From the NCBI RefSeq assembly GCF_001702265.1, contig NZ_MAUE01000034.1:21708-85707 (forward strand): DNA of 64,000 nt, in the 5' to 3' direction. Positions 37,206 to 46,080 of the stretch are shown here, one piece after another. A model generated the notes under the pieces. That model ran no database searches. It had not been told where the DNA came from and saw only the letters and a program-made list of their open reading frames with translations. The position numbers were made by a program, and so were the translations under genes. This DNA is from Pseudomonas aylmerensis (GTDB taxonomy: Bacteria > Pseudomonadota > Gammaproteobacteria > Pseudomonadales > Pseudomonadaceae). The stretch's first letter is position 1, and each line of letters begins with the position of its first letter.

Positions 37206-37445
37206 GTGCCGTTTTCATTGGATGAAAGAACCGCTCTGCTCGCACTCAAAGGTATAGGGCCAACGGTAATGACTCGACTTGAGCAAATGGGTATCGAATC
37301 GCTCGCCGAACTTCGCAAATCAGATGTAGGTGACATCCTGGCTCGAGCATCCGCGGCATTAGGCTCCACTTGCTGGAAGAACAGCCCTCAAGCCAGAGCA
37401 GCCATCACCGCCGCAGTGGAGCTTGCGAAGAGCTCTACAGATTAA
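37206..37445 (+). CDS. Small helix-hairpin-helix protein
   Basis: 79 aa starting at GTG with AAGGAA eight bases upstream. ALLALKGIGPTVMTRLEQMG plus IESLAELRKSDVGDI is a classic helix-hairpin-helix of the Cdd1/TfoX C-terminal type, which usually binds DNA without sequence preference. The C-terminal helix is ARAAITAAVELAKSS. It lies just before the tRNA gene. Confidence 0.7.
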   Translation: MPFSLDERTALLALKGIGPTVMTRLEQMGIESLAELRKSDVGDILARASAALGSTCWKNSPQARAAITAAVELAKSSTD

Positions 37446-37579
37446 ATCCCGGCCCGGTGCAGACATGCTGGGGGAGACCCTGAAACCGACCCGCTGATAT
37501 CGAGTTGCGGAAACCGCCTGAGACGATGCGCAAACGATCGGGGCTTTAACTAAAAGAGCCGCCAACCGCCAGAAACACA

Positions 37580-37603
37580 AAAGCCCCGCAATCGCGGGGC
37601 TTT
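37580..37603 (-). terminator. Hairpin after the tRNA gene
   Basis: AGCCCCGCAATCGCGGGGCT with T-rich sequence on the minus strand, 12 bp after the tRNA 3' end. Confidence 0.7.
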
Positions 37604-37614
37604 CGTTTGAATCT

Positions 37615-37705
37615 TGGCGGGAAACCAGGGATTCGAACCCTGGAGACGCTATTAACGTCCGCCGGTTTTCAAGACCGGTGCATTCAACCACTCTGCCAAT
37701 TTCCC
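37615..37705 (-). tRNA. tRNA-Ser (anticodon UGA)
   Basis: On the minus strand the acceptor GGGAAAT pairs with GTTTCCC, followed by G and encoded CCA. The anticodon stem-loop is CCGGTCTTGAAAACCGG with TGA in the loop. A long variable arm (GGACGTTAATAGCGTCT) is diagnostic of a class II serine tRNA, and the T loop GGTTCGAATCC is intact. Length with CCA is 91 nt. Confidence 0.97.
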
Positions 37706-37857
37706 TTGTGCATCACAGGATTATAGTAGCCTATCCCGTCTCAGCGGGCGCCATAATACCCGAATGAAACACACTGTCAAACTCTCGCCATCGCTTGTTA
37801 CAGAGCGTCTGTTATGATCTTTGCGACTGAACGTTTCAAAACCGAAGGAGTGTCGCC

Positions 37858-38529
37858 ATGCGCGAACAGAATTACGCAGTGAATGGTAACGCGCAGGCTG
37901 AGCAGCTTGAAGTCAGCCGCGTGTTGCGCAACACCTATGGCTTGCTTGCCCTCACCCTCGCCTTCAGCGGCGTGATGGCGTTCGTGGCTCAACAGATGCG
38001 CGTCGGCTACCCGAACATCTTTGTCGTGCTGATCGGCTTCTACGGTCTGTTCTTCCTGACCAACAAGCTGCGTGACTCGGCCTGGGGCCTGGTGTCGGCG
38101 TTTGCCTTGACCGGTTTCATGGGCTTTATCCTCGGCCCGATCCTCAACCGTTACCTCGGCATGGCCGGCGGCGCGGAAGTGGTCAGCTCGGCGTTTGCCA
38201 TGACGGCCCTGGTGTTTGGTGGTCTGTCGGCCTACGTGCTGATTACCCGCAAGGACATGAGCTTCCTGGGTGGCTTCATCACCGCGGGCTTCTTCGTACT
38301 GCTGGCCGCCGTGCTCGCCAGCATGTTCTTCCAGATCAGCGGCCTGCAACTGGCGATCAGCGCAGGTTTTGTGCTGTTCTCCTCGGTGTGCATCCTGTTC
38401 CAGACCAGCGCCATCATCCACGGCGGTGAGCGCAACTACATCATGGCGACCATCAGCCTGTATGTGTCGATCTACAACCTGTTTATCAGCCTGTTGCAGA
38501 TCTTCGGCATCATGAGCCGCGATGACTGA
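37858..38529 (+). CDS. yccA: Bax inhibitor-1/YccA family membrane protein
   Basis: 223 aa, seven predicted membrane helices after a short cytosolic tail. The family feature is the paired-Asp-like C-terminus with QTSAIIHGGERNYIMATISL, then YVSIYNLFISLLQIFG. In E. coli YccA modulates the FtsH protease. It has its own terminator, shared with the convergent murB. Confidence 0.93.
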   Translation: MREQNYAVNGNAQAEQLEVSRVLRNTYGLLALTLAFSGVMAFVAQQMRVGYPNIFVVLIGFYGLFFLTNKLRDSAWGLVSAFALTGFMGFILGPILNRYLGMAGGAEVVSSAFAMTALVFGGLSAYVLITRKDMSFLGGFITAGFFVLLAAVLASMFFQISGLQLAISAGFVLFSSVCILFQTSAIIHGGERNYIMATISLYVSIYNLFISLLQIFGIMSRDD

Positions 38530-38543
38530 TTCATCCGCGCAAT

Positions 38544-38581
38544 AAAAAATGCCCCGTATCGAAAGATACGGGGCATTTTTG
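38544..38581. terminator. Bidirectional terminator between yccA and murB
   Basis: AAAAAATGCCCCGTATC-gaaa-GATACGGGGCATTTTT: a 13-bp perfect stem with A and T tracts on opposite sides. Confidence 0.93.
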
Positions 38582-38592
38582 TTTTCAGCGGT

Positions 38593-39612
38593 TCAGTACT
38601 GGTTGGGTTCCATTTCCAGGTCGACCTTGAATCGCTCGGCGATATCCTGCTGGATACGCCTGGCCAGGTTGGCAATGTCGTGCCCTGACGCAGCGCCATA
38701 GTTGACCAGCACCAGCGCCTGCAACTTGTGCACGCCCGCATCGCCTTCGCGAAAGCCCTTCCAGCCTGCCTTGTCGATCAGCCAGCCGGCAGCGAGTTTC
38801 ATCTGCCCATCGGCCTGGGGATACGCCACCAGGTCCGGGTACAGCTCCTGCAGCTCCGCAGCCAGCGCCTGGGACACCAACGGGTTCTTGAAGAAGCTGC
38901 CGGCATTGCCAAGCTCCGCCGGGTCCGGCAGTTTCTCGCGACGAATGCTGCAGATTGCCCGACTGACATCACTTGGCGTCGCCTCGGTGATGCCCTGCAC
39001 GGCCAGGCGCTGCTGCACCGGGCCGTAGTCGAGCTTGAGGTGGCTGGCGCGACTCAGGGCAAAGCGCACCCGCAGGATCAGCCAGCGCCCGGTCTCGTGT
39101 TTGAACAGGCTGTCGCGGTAGGCAAAGTTGCACTCTGGCAGGCTGAAATCGCGCAGCTCGCCCGTGTGCCGGTCCAGGGCAGTCAGGCCGGCGAATACGT
39201 CCTTGATCTCTACACCGTAGGCACCGATGTTCTGCATGGGGGCAGCGCCCACCGTACCAGGGATCAGGCTGAGGTTTTCCAGACCGCAGAAGCCCTGCGC
39301 CAGGGTCCACAGCACGAATGGGTGCCAGGCTTCGCCCGCTTCGGCTTCAACCACCACCTGCACGCCGTCATCGCTGAGCACGCGGATGCCTTGGGTGGCC
39401 ATACGCAGGACCAGTGCAGGAATATCCTGGGTCAGCAGCAGGTTGCTGCCGCCACCGATGACCAGCACCGGCAATGCCTTTGCGGCGCCGTAGGCCAGGG
39501 CCTCGCGCACGTCGTCATCGCTGTGCGCTTCGGCGAACAGTTGGGCACGCACATCGATGCCAAAGCTGTTGAATGGCTTGAGCGATACCTGCGAAAGCAC
39601 CTGCAAGGTCAT
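38593..39612 (-). CDS. murB: UDP-N-acetylenolpyruvoylglucosamine reductase
   Basis: 339 aa, the long (E. coli-like) type I MurB. It reduces the enolpyruvyl group to give UDP-MurNAc using FAD and NADPH. VIGGGSNLLL is the FAD-binding loop, IPGTVGAAPMQNIGAYGVEI the second, and the catalytic Ser region is NAGSFFKNP. Last gene of the exbB-murB operon; its ATG overlaps the phosphatase stop (ATGA). Confidence 0.97.
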   Translation of the reverse strand: MTLQVLSQVSLKPFNSFGIDVRAQLFAEAHSDDDVREALAYGAAKALPVLVIGGGSNLLLTQDIPALVLRMATQGIRVLSDDGVQVVVEAEAGEAWHPFVLWTLAQGFCGLENLSLIPGTVGAAPMQNIGAYGVEIKDVFAGLTALDRHTGELRDFSLPECNFAYRDSLFKHETGRWLILRVRFALSRASHLKLDYGPVQQRLAVQGITEATPSDVSRAICSIRREKLPDPAELGNAGSFFKNPLVSQALAAELQELYPDLVAYPQADGQMKLAAGWLIDKAGWKGFREGDAGVHKLQALVLVNYGAASGHDIANLARRIQQDIAERFKVDLEMEPNQY

Positions 39613-40073
39613 AACCGCCCCTTCAATTCGATCACCAATAAGTCACAGGCGCGCTCGATCAGGTCCAGCACCCGCTCGAAGCCTTGCTCGCCTTCGTAGT
39701 AAGGGTCCGGCACTTCGTCGACTTCAGCATCAAAGCGGCGCAGGAACAGGTCCAGCTCGGCCTTGCCCTGCGCTGGCTGCAGGGCCTTGAGGTTGCGCAG
39801 GTTGCTGTTGTCCATCGCGAGGATCAGGTCATAGCGCGCAAAGTCGGCACGTGATACCTGCTGGGCACGTTGCGCCGACAGGTCGTAGCCGCGAACCAAC
39901 GCTGCACGCTGGCTGCGCTGGTCGGGCGGGTTGCCGATATGCCATTCACCGGTACCGGCCGAGGCCACTTCCACCTGCCCCGCCAGCCCGGCTTCGCGCA
40001 ATTTATGGCGCAGCACACCTTCGGCAGTCGGCGAGCGGCAGATATTGCCCAGGCAGACAAACAGAACTTCCAT
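39609..40073 (-). CDS. Low-molecular-weight protein tyrosine phosphatase
   Basis: 154 aa. The phosphate loop CLGNICRSP (Cys-x5-Arg) is at the N-terminus and the acid loop DPYYEGEQGFERV is near the end. TGATG overlap with kdsB. Linkage to kdsB and murB is a Pseudomonas-wide arrangement; a function in polysaccharide control is likely but not shown. Confidence 0.95.
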   Translation of the reverse strand: MEVLFVCLGNICRSPTAEGVLRHKLREAGLAGQVEVASAGTGEWHIGNPPDQRSQRAALVRGYDLSAQRAQQVSRADFARYDLILAMDNSNLRNLKALQPAQGKAELDLFLRRFDAEVDEVPDPYYEGEQGFERVLDLIERACDLLVIELKGRL

Positions 40074-40837
40074 CAAGCCCCCAGCAGGCGCCGGACGCGC
40101 TCAAGGTCTTCCGGGGTATCGACGCCGGCAGGAGGCGCTTCCAGGGCATCGCCCACGTGAATACGCACGCCGTGCCACAGGGCACGCAGTTGTTCCAGCG
40201 ATTCGGTGTTTTCCAGCCAGCACGGGCCCCAGCTGACGAAGTCATGCAGGAAGCCGGCGCGATAGGCGTAGATGCCGATATGGCGGCGATACGGCACGCC
40301 TTGCGGCAACACGCCAGGCTGCTTGGCAAAGGCATCGCGTGCCCACGGCAAGGTCGAACGGCTGAACGTCAGCGCCAGGCCATTGATGTCACTGACCACC
40401 TTGACCACATTGGGGTTGAACAGTGTGTCGATGTCTTCGATCGGCTCGGCCAGCGTGGCCATACGCGCTTCGCCATGGGCGGCCAGGTTGGCGGCCACCT
40501 GATCGATCACGCTCGGCGGGATCAGCGGCTCGTCCCCCTGCACGTTGACCACGATCGCATCCGGGGCCAGGCCCAGCTTGGTGGCCACTTCAGCCAGGCG
40601 GTCGGTGCCGGAATTGTGGTCCTCGCGGGTCAACACCGCTTCGGCGCCGAAACCCTTGCAGGCGTCGATGATGCGTGGATCATCGGTAGCCACCACCACG
40701 CGCTCGGCGCTGCTCTTGCAGGCCTGTTCCCACACCAGCTGGATCATCGGCTTGTGGCCGATCAGTTGCAGCGGTTTGCCCGGAAGCCGGGTCGAGGCGT
40801 AGCGCGACGGAATGACAACGGTGAAGGCTGTGGTCAT
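40073..40837 (-). CDS. kdsB: 3-deoxy-manno-octulosonate cytidylyltransferase
   Basis: 254 aa. It activates KDO as CMP-KDO for lipopolysaccharide core. IPSRYASTRLPGKPLQLIG is the nucleotide loop, NVQGDEPLI and DPRIIDACKGFG further fit KdsB. It overlaps ycaR by ATGA. Confidence 0.97.
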   Translation of the reverse strand: MTTAFTVVIPSRYASTRLPGKPLQLIGHKPMIQLVWEQACKSSAERVVVATDDPRIIDACKGFGAEAVLTREDHNSGTDRLAEVATKLGLAPDAIVVNVQGDEPLIPPSVIDQVAANLAAHGEARMATLAEPIEDIDTLFNPNVVKVVSDINGLALTFSRSTLPWARDAFAKQPGVLPQGVPYRRHIGIYAYRAGFLHDFVSWGPCWLENTESLEQLRALWHGVRIHVGDALEAPPAGVDTPEDLERVRRLLGA

Positions 40838-41019
40838 TTATCCAGGCGCTCGTCGGTGGTCAGGGTGCGGGCTTCGCTTTCCAGCATCACCGGGATGCCA
40901 TCACGGATCGGGTAAGCCAGGCCGGCGCCTTTGCTGATCAGCTCGGTTTTGTCGGCGCTGAGCTTGAGCGGGCCTTTGCAGATCGGGCAAGCGAGGATGT
41001 CGAGCAATTTGGTGTCCAT
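40834..41019 (-). CDS. ycaR: Trm112-like small protein
   Basis: 61 aa: MDTKLLDILACPICKGPLKL with one CxxC, then LAYPIRDGIPVMLESEARTL. This UPF0434 protein is regularly encoded between lpxK and kdsB. A zinc-ribbon-like activator role is known for the eukaryotic relative Trm112. Confidence 0.94.
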   Translation of the reverse strand: MDTKLLDILACPICKGPLKLSADKTELISKGAGLAYPIRDGIPVMLESEARTLTTDERLDK

Positions 41020-41042
41020 GAGTGTTTCCTGGATAACGGCGT

Positions 41043-42053
41043 TTAAGGCAAGAGACGAGCGGGCAGCAGACGCATCAACTGCGTGTCGAACCAGGCGACG
41101 AACGCTGGCGACGGCACGGCATCCACTGCAAGGTACCACCAGTCTGGCCGGGCAAAGGCGCGGCACTTCACCGCGTCCTTCTCGGTCATGACCAGCGGCA
41201 ATGACGGCGTAAAGTTCAGGACCTCGGCGCTGTAGGGCGCGTGGTCGGCAAAAGCATGGGGTATTGGTTGCCAGTGTAGCGTTTCAAGGGTATTGAAGAA
41301 ACGTTGCGGGTTGCCGATGCCGGCGACCGCGTGCACCTGCTGGCCCGCCGGGAAGTAATCGACCGGCTGGCGCTCGCCGCTCTGCAGGTTGACCAATGCG
41401 CTGGGTTGCAGGCGAAAGGCGAAGCCGTCCTCACGGTCCGAGACGGCGCCGTTGTACAGCAACGCATCGACACTCTGCAGGCGCTCCACCGGCTCGCGCA
41501 ACGGTCCGGCCGGCAGGCAACGTCGATTGCCCAGGCCACGGGCGGCATCGATCAGTACCAGTTCCAGGTCACGGGCCAGGCGGTAATGCTGCAGGCCGTC
41601 GTCGGAGAGGATCAGGTCCAGGGTTTCACTCGCCAGCAGGGCCCGGACCGCGCGACTGCGGTCGGGGTCGATCATCAATGGGACACCGCAGCGCTGCACG
41701 ATCAATAGCGGCTCATCACCAGCCACGTCGGCGCTGTGGCTGGCCTCGACCCGCCACGGCAGCTGCGGCGGCTTGGCACCATACCCACGACTGACCACGC
41801 CAACGCGCAAACCGCTGCGCCGGCAGTGTTCGATCAGCCACAGGATCAACGGCGTCTTGCCGGTGCCACCCACGGTGATATTGCCGACCACCACCACCGG
41901 CACAGGCGACTGGTAGATCTCGCCCTCGCCCGCCAGGAATCGCGCACGCTTGCGCTGCACCACGCGGCGATACAGGGATTCCAGCGGCCGCAACAGGGCG
42001 AGCGCCGGATGACCGGTGTACCAGGCCTTGAGCAAACGATCGGACATGGCCAT
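41043..42053 (-). CDS. lpxK: Tetraacyldisaccharide 4'-kinase
   Basis: 336 aa. It phosphorylates the 4' position of the lipid A precursor at the inner membrane. Walker A VVVGNITVGGTGKTPLILWL, and the metal region ILSDDGLQHYRLARDLE are present. The TGATG overlaps the ExbD stop. Confidence 0.96.
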   Translation of the reverse strand: MAMSDRLLKAWYTGHPALALLRPLESLYRRVVQRKRARFLAGEGEIYQSPVPVVVVGNITVGGTGKTPLILWLIEHCRRSGLRVGVVSRGYGAKPPQLPWRVEASHSADVAGDEPLLIVQRCGVPLMIDPDRSRAVRALLASETLDLILSDDGLQHYRLARDLELVLIDAARGLGNRRCLPAGPLREPVERLQSVDALLYNGAVSDREDGFAFRLQPSALVNLQSGERQPVDYFPAGQQVHAVAGIGNPQRFFNTLETLHWQPIPHAFADHAPYSAEVLNFTPSLPLVMTEKDAVKCRAFARPDWWYLAVDAVPSPAFVAWFDTQLMRLLPARLLP

Positions 42054-42481
42054 CAGGGTTGGCTCGCCGCCTCGACGGTGGTCATGCGCAGATGGCTGAA
42101 GCCGAGCTTGCCGGCCGCGTCCATGGCGGTGATCACGGCCTGGTGCTGGGTCTTGCCGTCTGCACTGATCGACAGCGGCATCTTGGTATCACCGCCGGAT
42201 TCCTTCTGCAGCGCGTCCATCAGGCTGTTGAGGTCGTTTTTCTCGAGCAACTGGTTATTCACCGAGAACACCCCGTCGGCGCTGATGGCGATGTCGAGTT
42301 GCTTGACTTGCTGGTCTTCGGCCGGCGAACCGCTCACGGCTTCCGGCAAGTCGACACGCAGCTGGGTTTGTCGGGTGAACGTGGTGGTGACGACAAAAAA
42401 CAGCAGCAGGATGAACACCACGTCGATCAGCGACGCGAGGTTGATATCGACATTTTCCCGTTGCTTGCGGCGAAATTTCAC
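42053..42481 (-). CDS. exbD: ExbD/TolR-family biopolymer transporter
   Basis: 142 aa. One membrane helix (ASLIDVVFILLLFFVVTTTF) with the essential Asp, then a periplasmic domain. It works with ExbB as a proton-driven motor for TonB-dependent uptake. The pair in front of lpxK is normal in pseudomonads. Confidence 0.94.
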   Translation of the reverse strand: MKFRRKQRENVDINLASLIDVVFILLLFFVVTTTFTRQTQLRVDLPEAVSGSPAEDQQVKQLDIAISADGVFSVNNQLLEKNDLNSLMDALQKESGGDTKMPLSISADGKTQHQAVITAMDAAGKLGFSHLRMTTVEAASQP

Positions 42482-43143
42482 GCTCTGCCCTCGACCAGGT
42501 CCACATCACGGTCGCCTTGCACCACTTCCACCAACTTGATGGCTTCCTGCTCCATGCCAACCACCAGTTCATCGATGCGGCGTTGCAGGAAGCGATGGAA
42601 GAACACCGAAGGAATACCGACCATCAGGCCTGCGGCCGTGGTGATCAAGGCCTTGGAAATACCACCGGCCAGCACCGCGGCGTTGGTGGTCATGCCCGAG
42701 CCCATGAACGAGCTGAAAATATCGATCATGCCCAATACCGTGCCCAGCAGCCCCAGCAACGGCGCCATGGCGGCGATGGTGCCGAGGGCGTTGATATAGC
42801 GTTCCAGTTCATGGATGACGCGGGCCGCGGCTTCCTCGATGCACTCTTTCATGATCTCGCGACCATGCTTGGAGTTGGCCAGGCCTGCGGCGAGGATCTC
42901 ACCCAGCGGCGAGTTGGCCCGCAGCTCCTTGAGCTTGTCCTTGTCCAACTGTTTGTTCTTGATCCAGCCCCAGACCTGCCCCAGCAGATGCTCGGGGGTG
43001 ACGCGACTGGCGCGCAGGGTCCACAGGCGTTCGGCGACGATGCCGAGTGCGGCGATGGAACTCATGATGATCGGCAACATCATCCAGCCGCCGGATTTGA
43101 CCAATTCCCACACAGTGAATGTCCCCTCGAAAAAGTGCGCCAC
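42478..43143 (-). CDS. exbB: MotA/TolQ/ExbB proton channel protein
   Basis: 221 aa with three membrane helices: VKSGGWMMLPIIMSSIAALG, then YINALGTIAAMAPLLGLLGT and ALITTAAGLMVGIPSVFFHR. The proton channel Thr residues lie in the last two. First gene of the operon leading to murB; stop and exbD start overlap. Confidence 0.95.
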   Translation of the reverse strand: MAHFFEGTFTVWELVKSGGWMMLPIIMSSIAALGIVAERLWTLRASRVTPEHLLGQVWGWIKNKQLDKDKLKELRANSPLGEILAAGLANSKHGREIMKECIEEAAARVIHELERYINALGTIAAMAPLLGLLGTVLGMIDIFSSFMGSGMTTNAAVLAGGISKALITTAAGLMVGIPSVFFHRFLQRRIDELVVGMEQEAIKLVEVVQGDRDVDLVEGRA

Positions 43144-43200
43144 TTTACCATATAGGTTCGCCGGCGGGGTCCGCCGGCCATGCAGCGGTCGACGGTACGA

Positions 43201-45426
43201 TCAGGGTAACCCCTCGCGCCAGAACCGGCGTTGACTGCGCGCAACGACCGGTGCTGCAAAGGCCCCCAGCTGCAGGCGCACGGCCCCCTGCTCGGCACTG
43301 TCGTAGACCTGGCTGCCCAGCGCCTGATAGCGCTGCAGCACCTGCGGATGGGGATGGCCGAACGCGTTGCCACGCCCCCGCGATATCAGCACCGAACCGG
43401 GTGCCAATCGTTGCAGGAAGGCCTTCGAAGACGAACTGCGGCTGCCATGGTGGGGCGCTTGCAGCCAATCGGTCGGCACGGCCAGCGGCGAAGCCAGGAA
43501 AGCCTGTTCGGCGGCGCGATCAATGTCGCCGGTGAGCAACAGGCGCTCGCCATTCGCCTGCACCTGCAACACGCAGGACTTCGCGTTACCGTTGTCGGCG
43601 CCTGGCCATTGCCACAGCTCGAATGAAACACCGTCCCACTGCCATTGCTCACCGCTGACGCAAGGCTGGGTGCCGAGGAACGCCGGCAGGCCTTCGACTT
43701 CACCGCCCACCACACGCTGGATCGGCATGCCCCTGGCAATCGCCGCCGCGCCACCCGCGTGATCCGCATCGGCATGGCTGAGCAACATCATGTCGAGCCT
43801 GTCGACCCCGAACTTTCGCAGCGACGGCAGCACCACCCGCGCGCCGAGGTCAAATGTTCCCGTACGCGGGCCGGCATCGTAGAGCAAGGTGTGATGGCGG
43901 GTTCGCAGGATCAGGGATTGCCCCTGCCCGACATCCAGCTGAACCACTTCCACCTGCCCATGGGGCACCCGCTCCTGCGGCGGAAAGACGGCAAGCAGCA
44001 GCATCGGCAACCCCAGCAGGCGCAACGGCACACCGTTGGGCAACAACAGCAACACCGTGCCCAGCAGGCTCAACCACCAGTAACCCAGCGGCACCTCGGC
44101 CGGGACCCACGCCGGCTGCAGTCCGGCGAGCCAGGCCAGGCCCTCGAACAGCCCGGCCAATGCACCGCCGGCCAGCCACAACAGGCTCTCCCCCAACCAC
44201 GGCAACGGCAGCAAGGCCGTCCCCAGCAAGGCCAGCGGCAATACCACCAGGCTGATCCAGGGCACCGCCACCAGATTGGCCAACGGTGCACTCAGGCTGA
44301 TCGGCAACCCCAGCACCAGCAATACCGGAAACAGGCCGATGGCGATCAGCCACTGCGGTCGGGTCCATGCCTGCCACACACTCCAGGGCCCCAGCCGCCC
44401 GGCGAAGGCCAGGATCAGCACCGCCACCGCGGCAAAGGACAACCAGAAGCCTGGCTGCAAACTGGCCAATGGCTCCAGGATCAGCACGCCATTAAGCGCC
44501 AGCAACAATGGCCACCACACCCCCAGGTGACGAAAGCGCAAACGCCACACCAGCACCAATCCGACCATCACACACGCACGCTGGACCGGCACGCCGAACC
44601 CTGCCAACAGGCCGTACCCCAGGGCTGCGCCGAATGCCAGGCCGCACGCCCATGGCAGCCACGGCCAGGTACGCGGCCAGCACCCGTAGCGCGCCAACCC
44701 GGCGATCAGTCCGTAGACCAGCCCCGCCAGCAGGCCGATATGCTGGCCGGAAATCACCAGCAGGTGCACGGTGCCAGTAGCCTGCAAGACTTGCCAATCT
44801 TCGGCCGCCAACCCCGAACCGTCGCCCAACACCAACGCAGCCAGGCCCGCCTCGCGACCTTGGGCATCCACCGCCATCAGGCGTTGGCGCACGCTGTCGC
44901 GCCAGGCATTGCGCGCCGGCGCCAGGCGCTCGCCGTCCTTCACCGACGCGGTGGCACCGATGCGCTGGGCCAACAGCCAGGCCTCTTGATCGAACCCATG
45001 AAAATTCAGCAGGCCCGAGGGCCGCTTGAGGCTGACTGCCAGGCGCCAGCGCTCGCCACTGCGCACCTCGGGCCCGCCCCGCCAGGACACGCGAATACGC
45101 TTGGGCAGCCGCGCCTTTCGCGAGCGGCTGTCGGTCAGTTCAAAACGTACGCCCTCGCCGGTTCGTTGCGGTAACCCGGTGACCCGCCCTTCGACCCAGC
45201 GGGTCTGGCCGTCCAGCGCCGGGTCGAGACGATCATCCAGGGCCGATTGCGCGCTGAGGCAAGCCCAGCTCAAACCGAACAGCAAGAACGCCAGCGGGTA
45301 GGTGCGAAACGGCAACAGCATCAGCGCCACCACCAGCAGCATCACCAGCCACCCGGTCGATGGCAGCGCCGGTAACCAACGCAAGGCCAGTAACCCCAGC
45401 GCCAGCGCAAACATCCCTGTCTTCAT
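43201..45426 (-). CDS. comEC: DNA uptake channel protein ComEC/Rec2
   Basis: 741 aa. The N-terminal DUF4131 region and a competence domain with many helices (VISGQHIGLLAGLVYGLIAG) are followed by a metallo-beta-lactamase-like C-terminal domain with LSHADADHAGGAAAI and LQAPHHGSRSSSS. ComEC carries single-stranded DNA over the inner membrane. Intact, so the strain may be competent. Confidence 0.96.
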   Translation of the reverse strand: MKTGMFALALGLLALRWLPALPSTGWLVMLLVVALMLLPFRTYPLAFLLFGLSWACLSAQSALDDRLDPALDGQTRWVEGRVTGLPQRTGEGVRFELTDSRSRKARLPKRIRVSWRGGPEVRSGERWRLAVSLKRPSGLLNFHGFDQEAWLLAQRIGATASVKDGERLAPARNAWRDSVRQRLMAVDAQGREAGLAALVLGDGSGLAAEDWQVLQATGTVHLLVISGQHIGLLAGLVYGLIAGLARYGCWPRTWPWLPWACGLAFGAALGYGLLAGFGVPVQRACVMVGLVLVWRLRFRHLGVWWPLLLALNGVLILEPLASLQPGFWLSFAAVAVLILAFAGRLGPWSVWQAWTRPQWLIAIGLFPVLLVLGLPISLSAPLANLVAVPWISLVVLPLALLGTALLPLPWLGESLLWLAGGALAGLFEGLAWLAGLQPAWVPAEVPLGYWWLSLLGTVLLLLPNGVPLRLLGLPMLLLAVFPPQERVPHGQVEVVQLDVGQGQSLILRTRHHTLLYDAGPRTGTFDLGARVVLPSLRKFGVDRLDMMLLSHADADHAGGAAAIARGMPIQRVVGGEVEGLPAFLGTQPCVSGEQWQWDGVSFELWQWPGADNGNAKSCVLQVQANGERLLLTGDIDRAAEQAFLASPLAVPTDWLQAPHHGSRSSSSKAFLQRLAPGSVLISRGRGNAFGHPHPQVLQRYQALGSQVYDSAEQGAVRLQLGAFAAPVVARSQRRFWREGLP

Positions 45427-45561
45427 GAATCATCCTTTGCAAGTGATCCACTCAGTCTTAGCGGGTTGCCGGGCAGCGCCTATGATGTTTTGTCACAAAG
45501 TCTGAATTTTCTGTTTATAGAATGCGGGCATACTTGCCCCTCGAACTGACCTGGACCCCTT

Positions 45562-46077
45562 ATGCCCCGGCGCTTATTCAAACGGTACATGCCCGACCCG
45601 ACCAGTATCAGGGAACACAAGTCATTACAGTTTCTCGGCACGCTGCTGCATGACCCGAACCTCTGGCACCTGAACCGGCACTCGGTGGCCCGGGCCATGG
45701 CGGTCGGCCTGTTCGCGGCCTTTATCCCGATCCCGTTGCAGATGCTGCTGGCGGCGATTCTGGCGATTACGGTGCGCGGCAATATGCCCATCGCCGTCAG
45801 CCTGGTGTGGCTGACCAACCCGATCACCATGCCGGTGGTGTTTATCTGCACCTACCTGACCGGCGCGTGGCTGATGAATGTACCGCCACGCAGCCTGCCC
45901 GATGACCTCACCTGGGAATGGATCAGCAGCCAACTGAGTACCTTGTGGCAGCCCTTCCTACTGGGTTCGGTGGTATTGGGGCTGGTGTTGGGGGCGCTGG
46001 CCTATTGCCTGACCATGCTCTATTGGCGCTGGTGGGTGGCGCACCAATGGAAGAAACGCAAACAGCGTCGCGCGTAA
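45562..46077 (+). CDS. DUF2062 membrane protein
   Basis: 171 aa. Starts MPRRLFKRYMPDPTSIREHK and continues with helices AVGLFAAFIPIPLQMLLAAI, SLVWLTNPITMPVVFIC and LLGSVVLGLVLGALAYCL. The RxHxxxLxxLGxLLHDPNLWHL region is typical of the family. Function unknown; divergent from comEC and only 3 bp from the end of the sensor kinase gene. Confidence 0.93.
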   Translation: MPRRLFKRYMPDPTSIREHKSLQFLGTLLHDPNLWHLNRHSVARAMAVGLFAAFIPIPLQMLLAAILAITVRGNMPIAVSLVWLTNPITMPVVFICTYLTGAWLMNVPPRSLPDDLTWEWISSQLSTLWQPFLLGSVVLGLVLGALAYCLTMLYWRWWVAHQWKKRKQRRA

Positions 46078-46080
46078 GGG

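Noticed and set aside
37580..37705. Integrase attachment site at tRNA-Ser
   Set aside because: No repeated tRNA 3' end and no integrase gene found near it.
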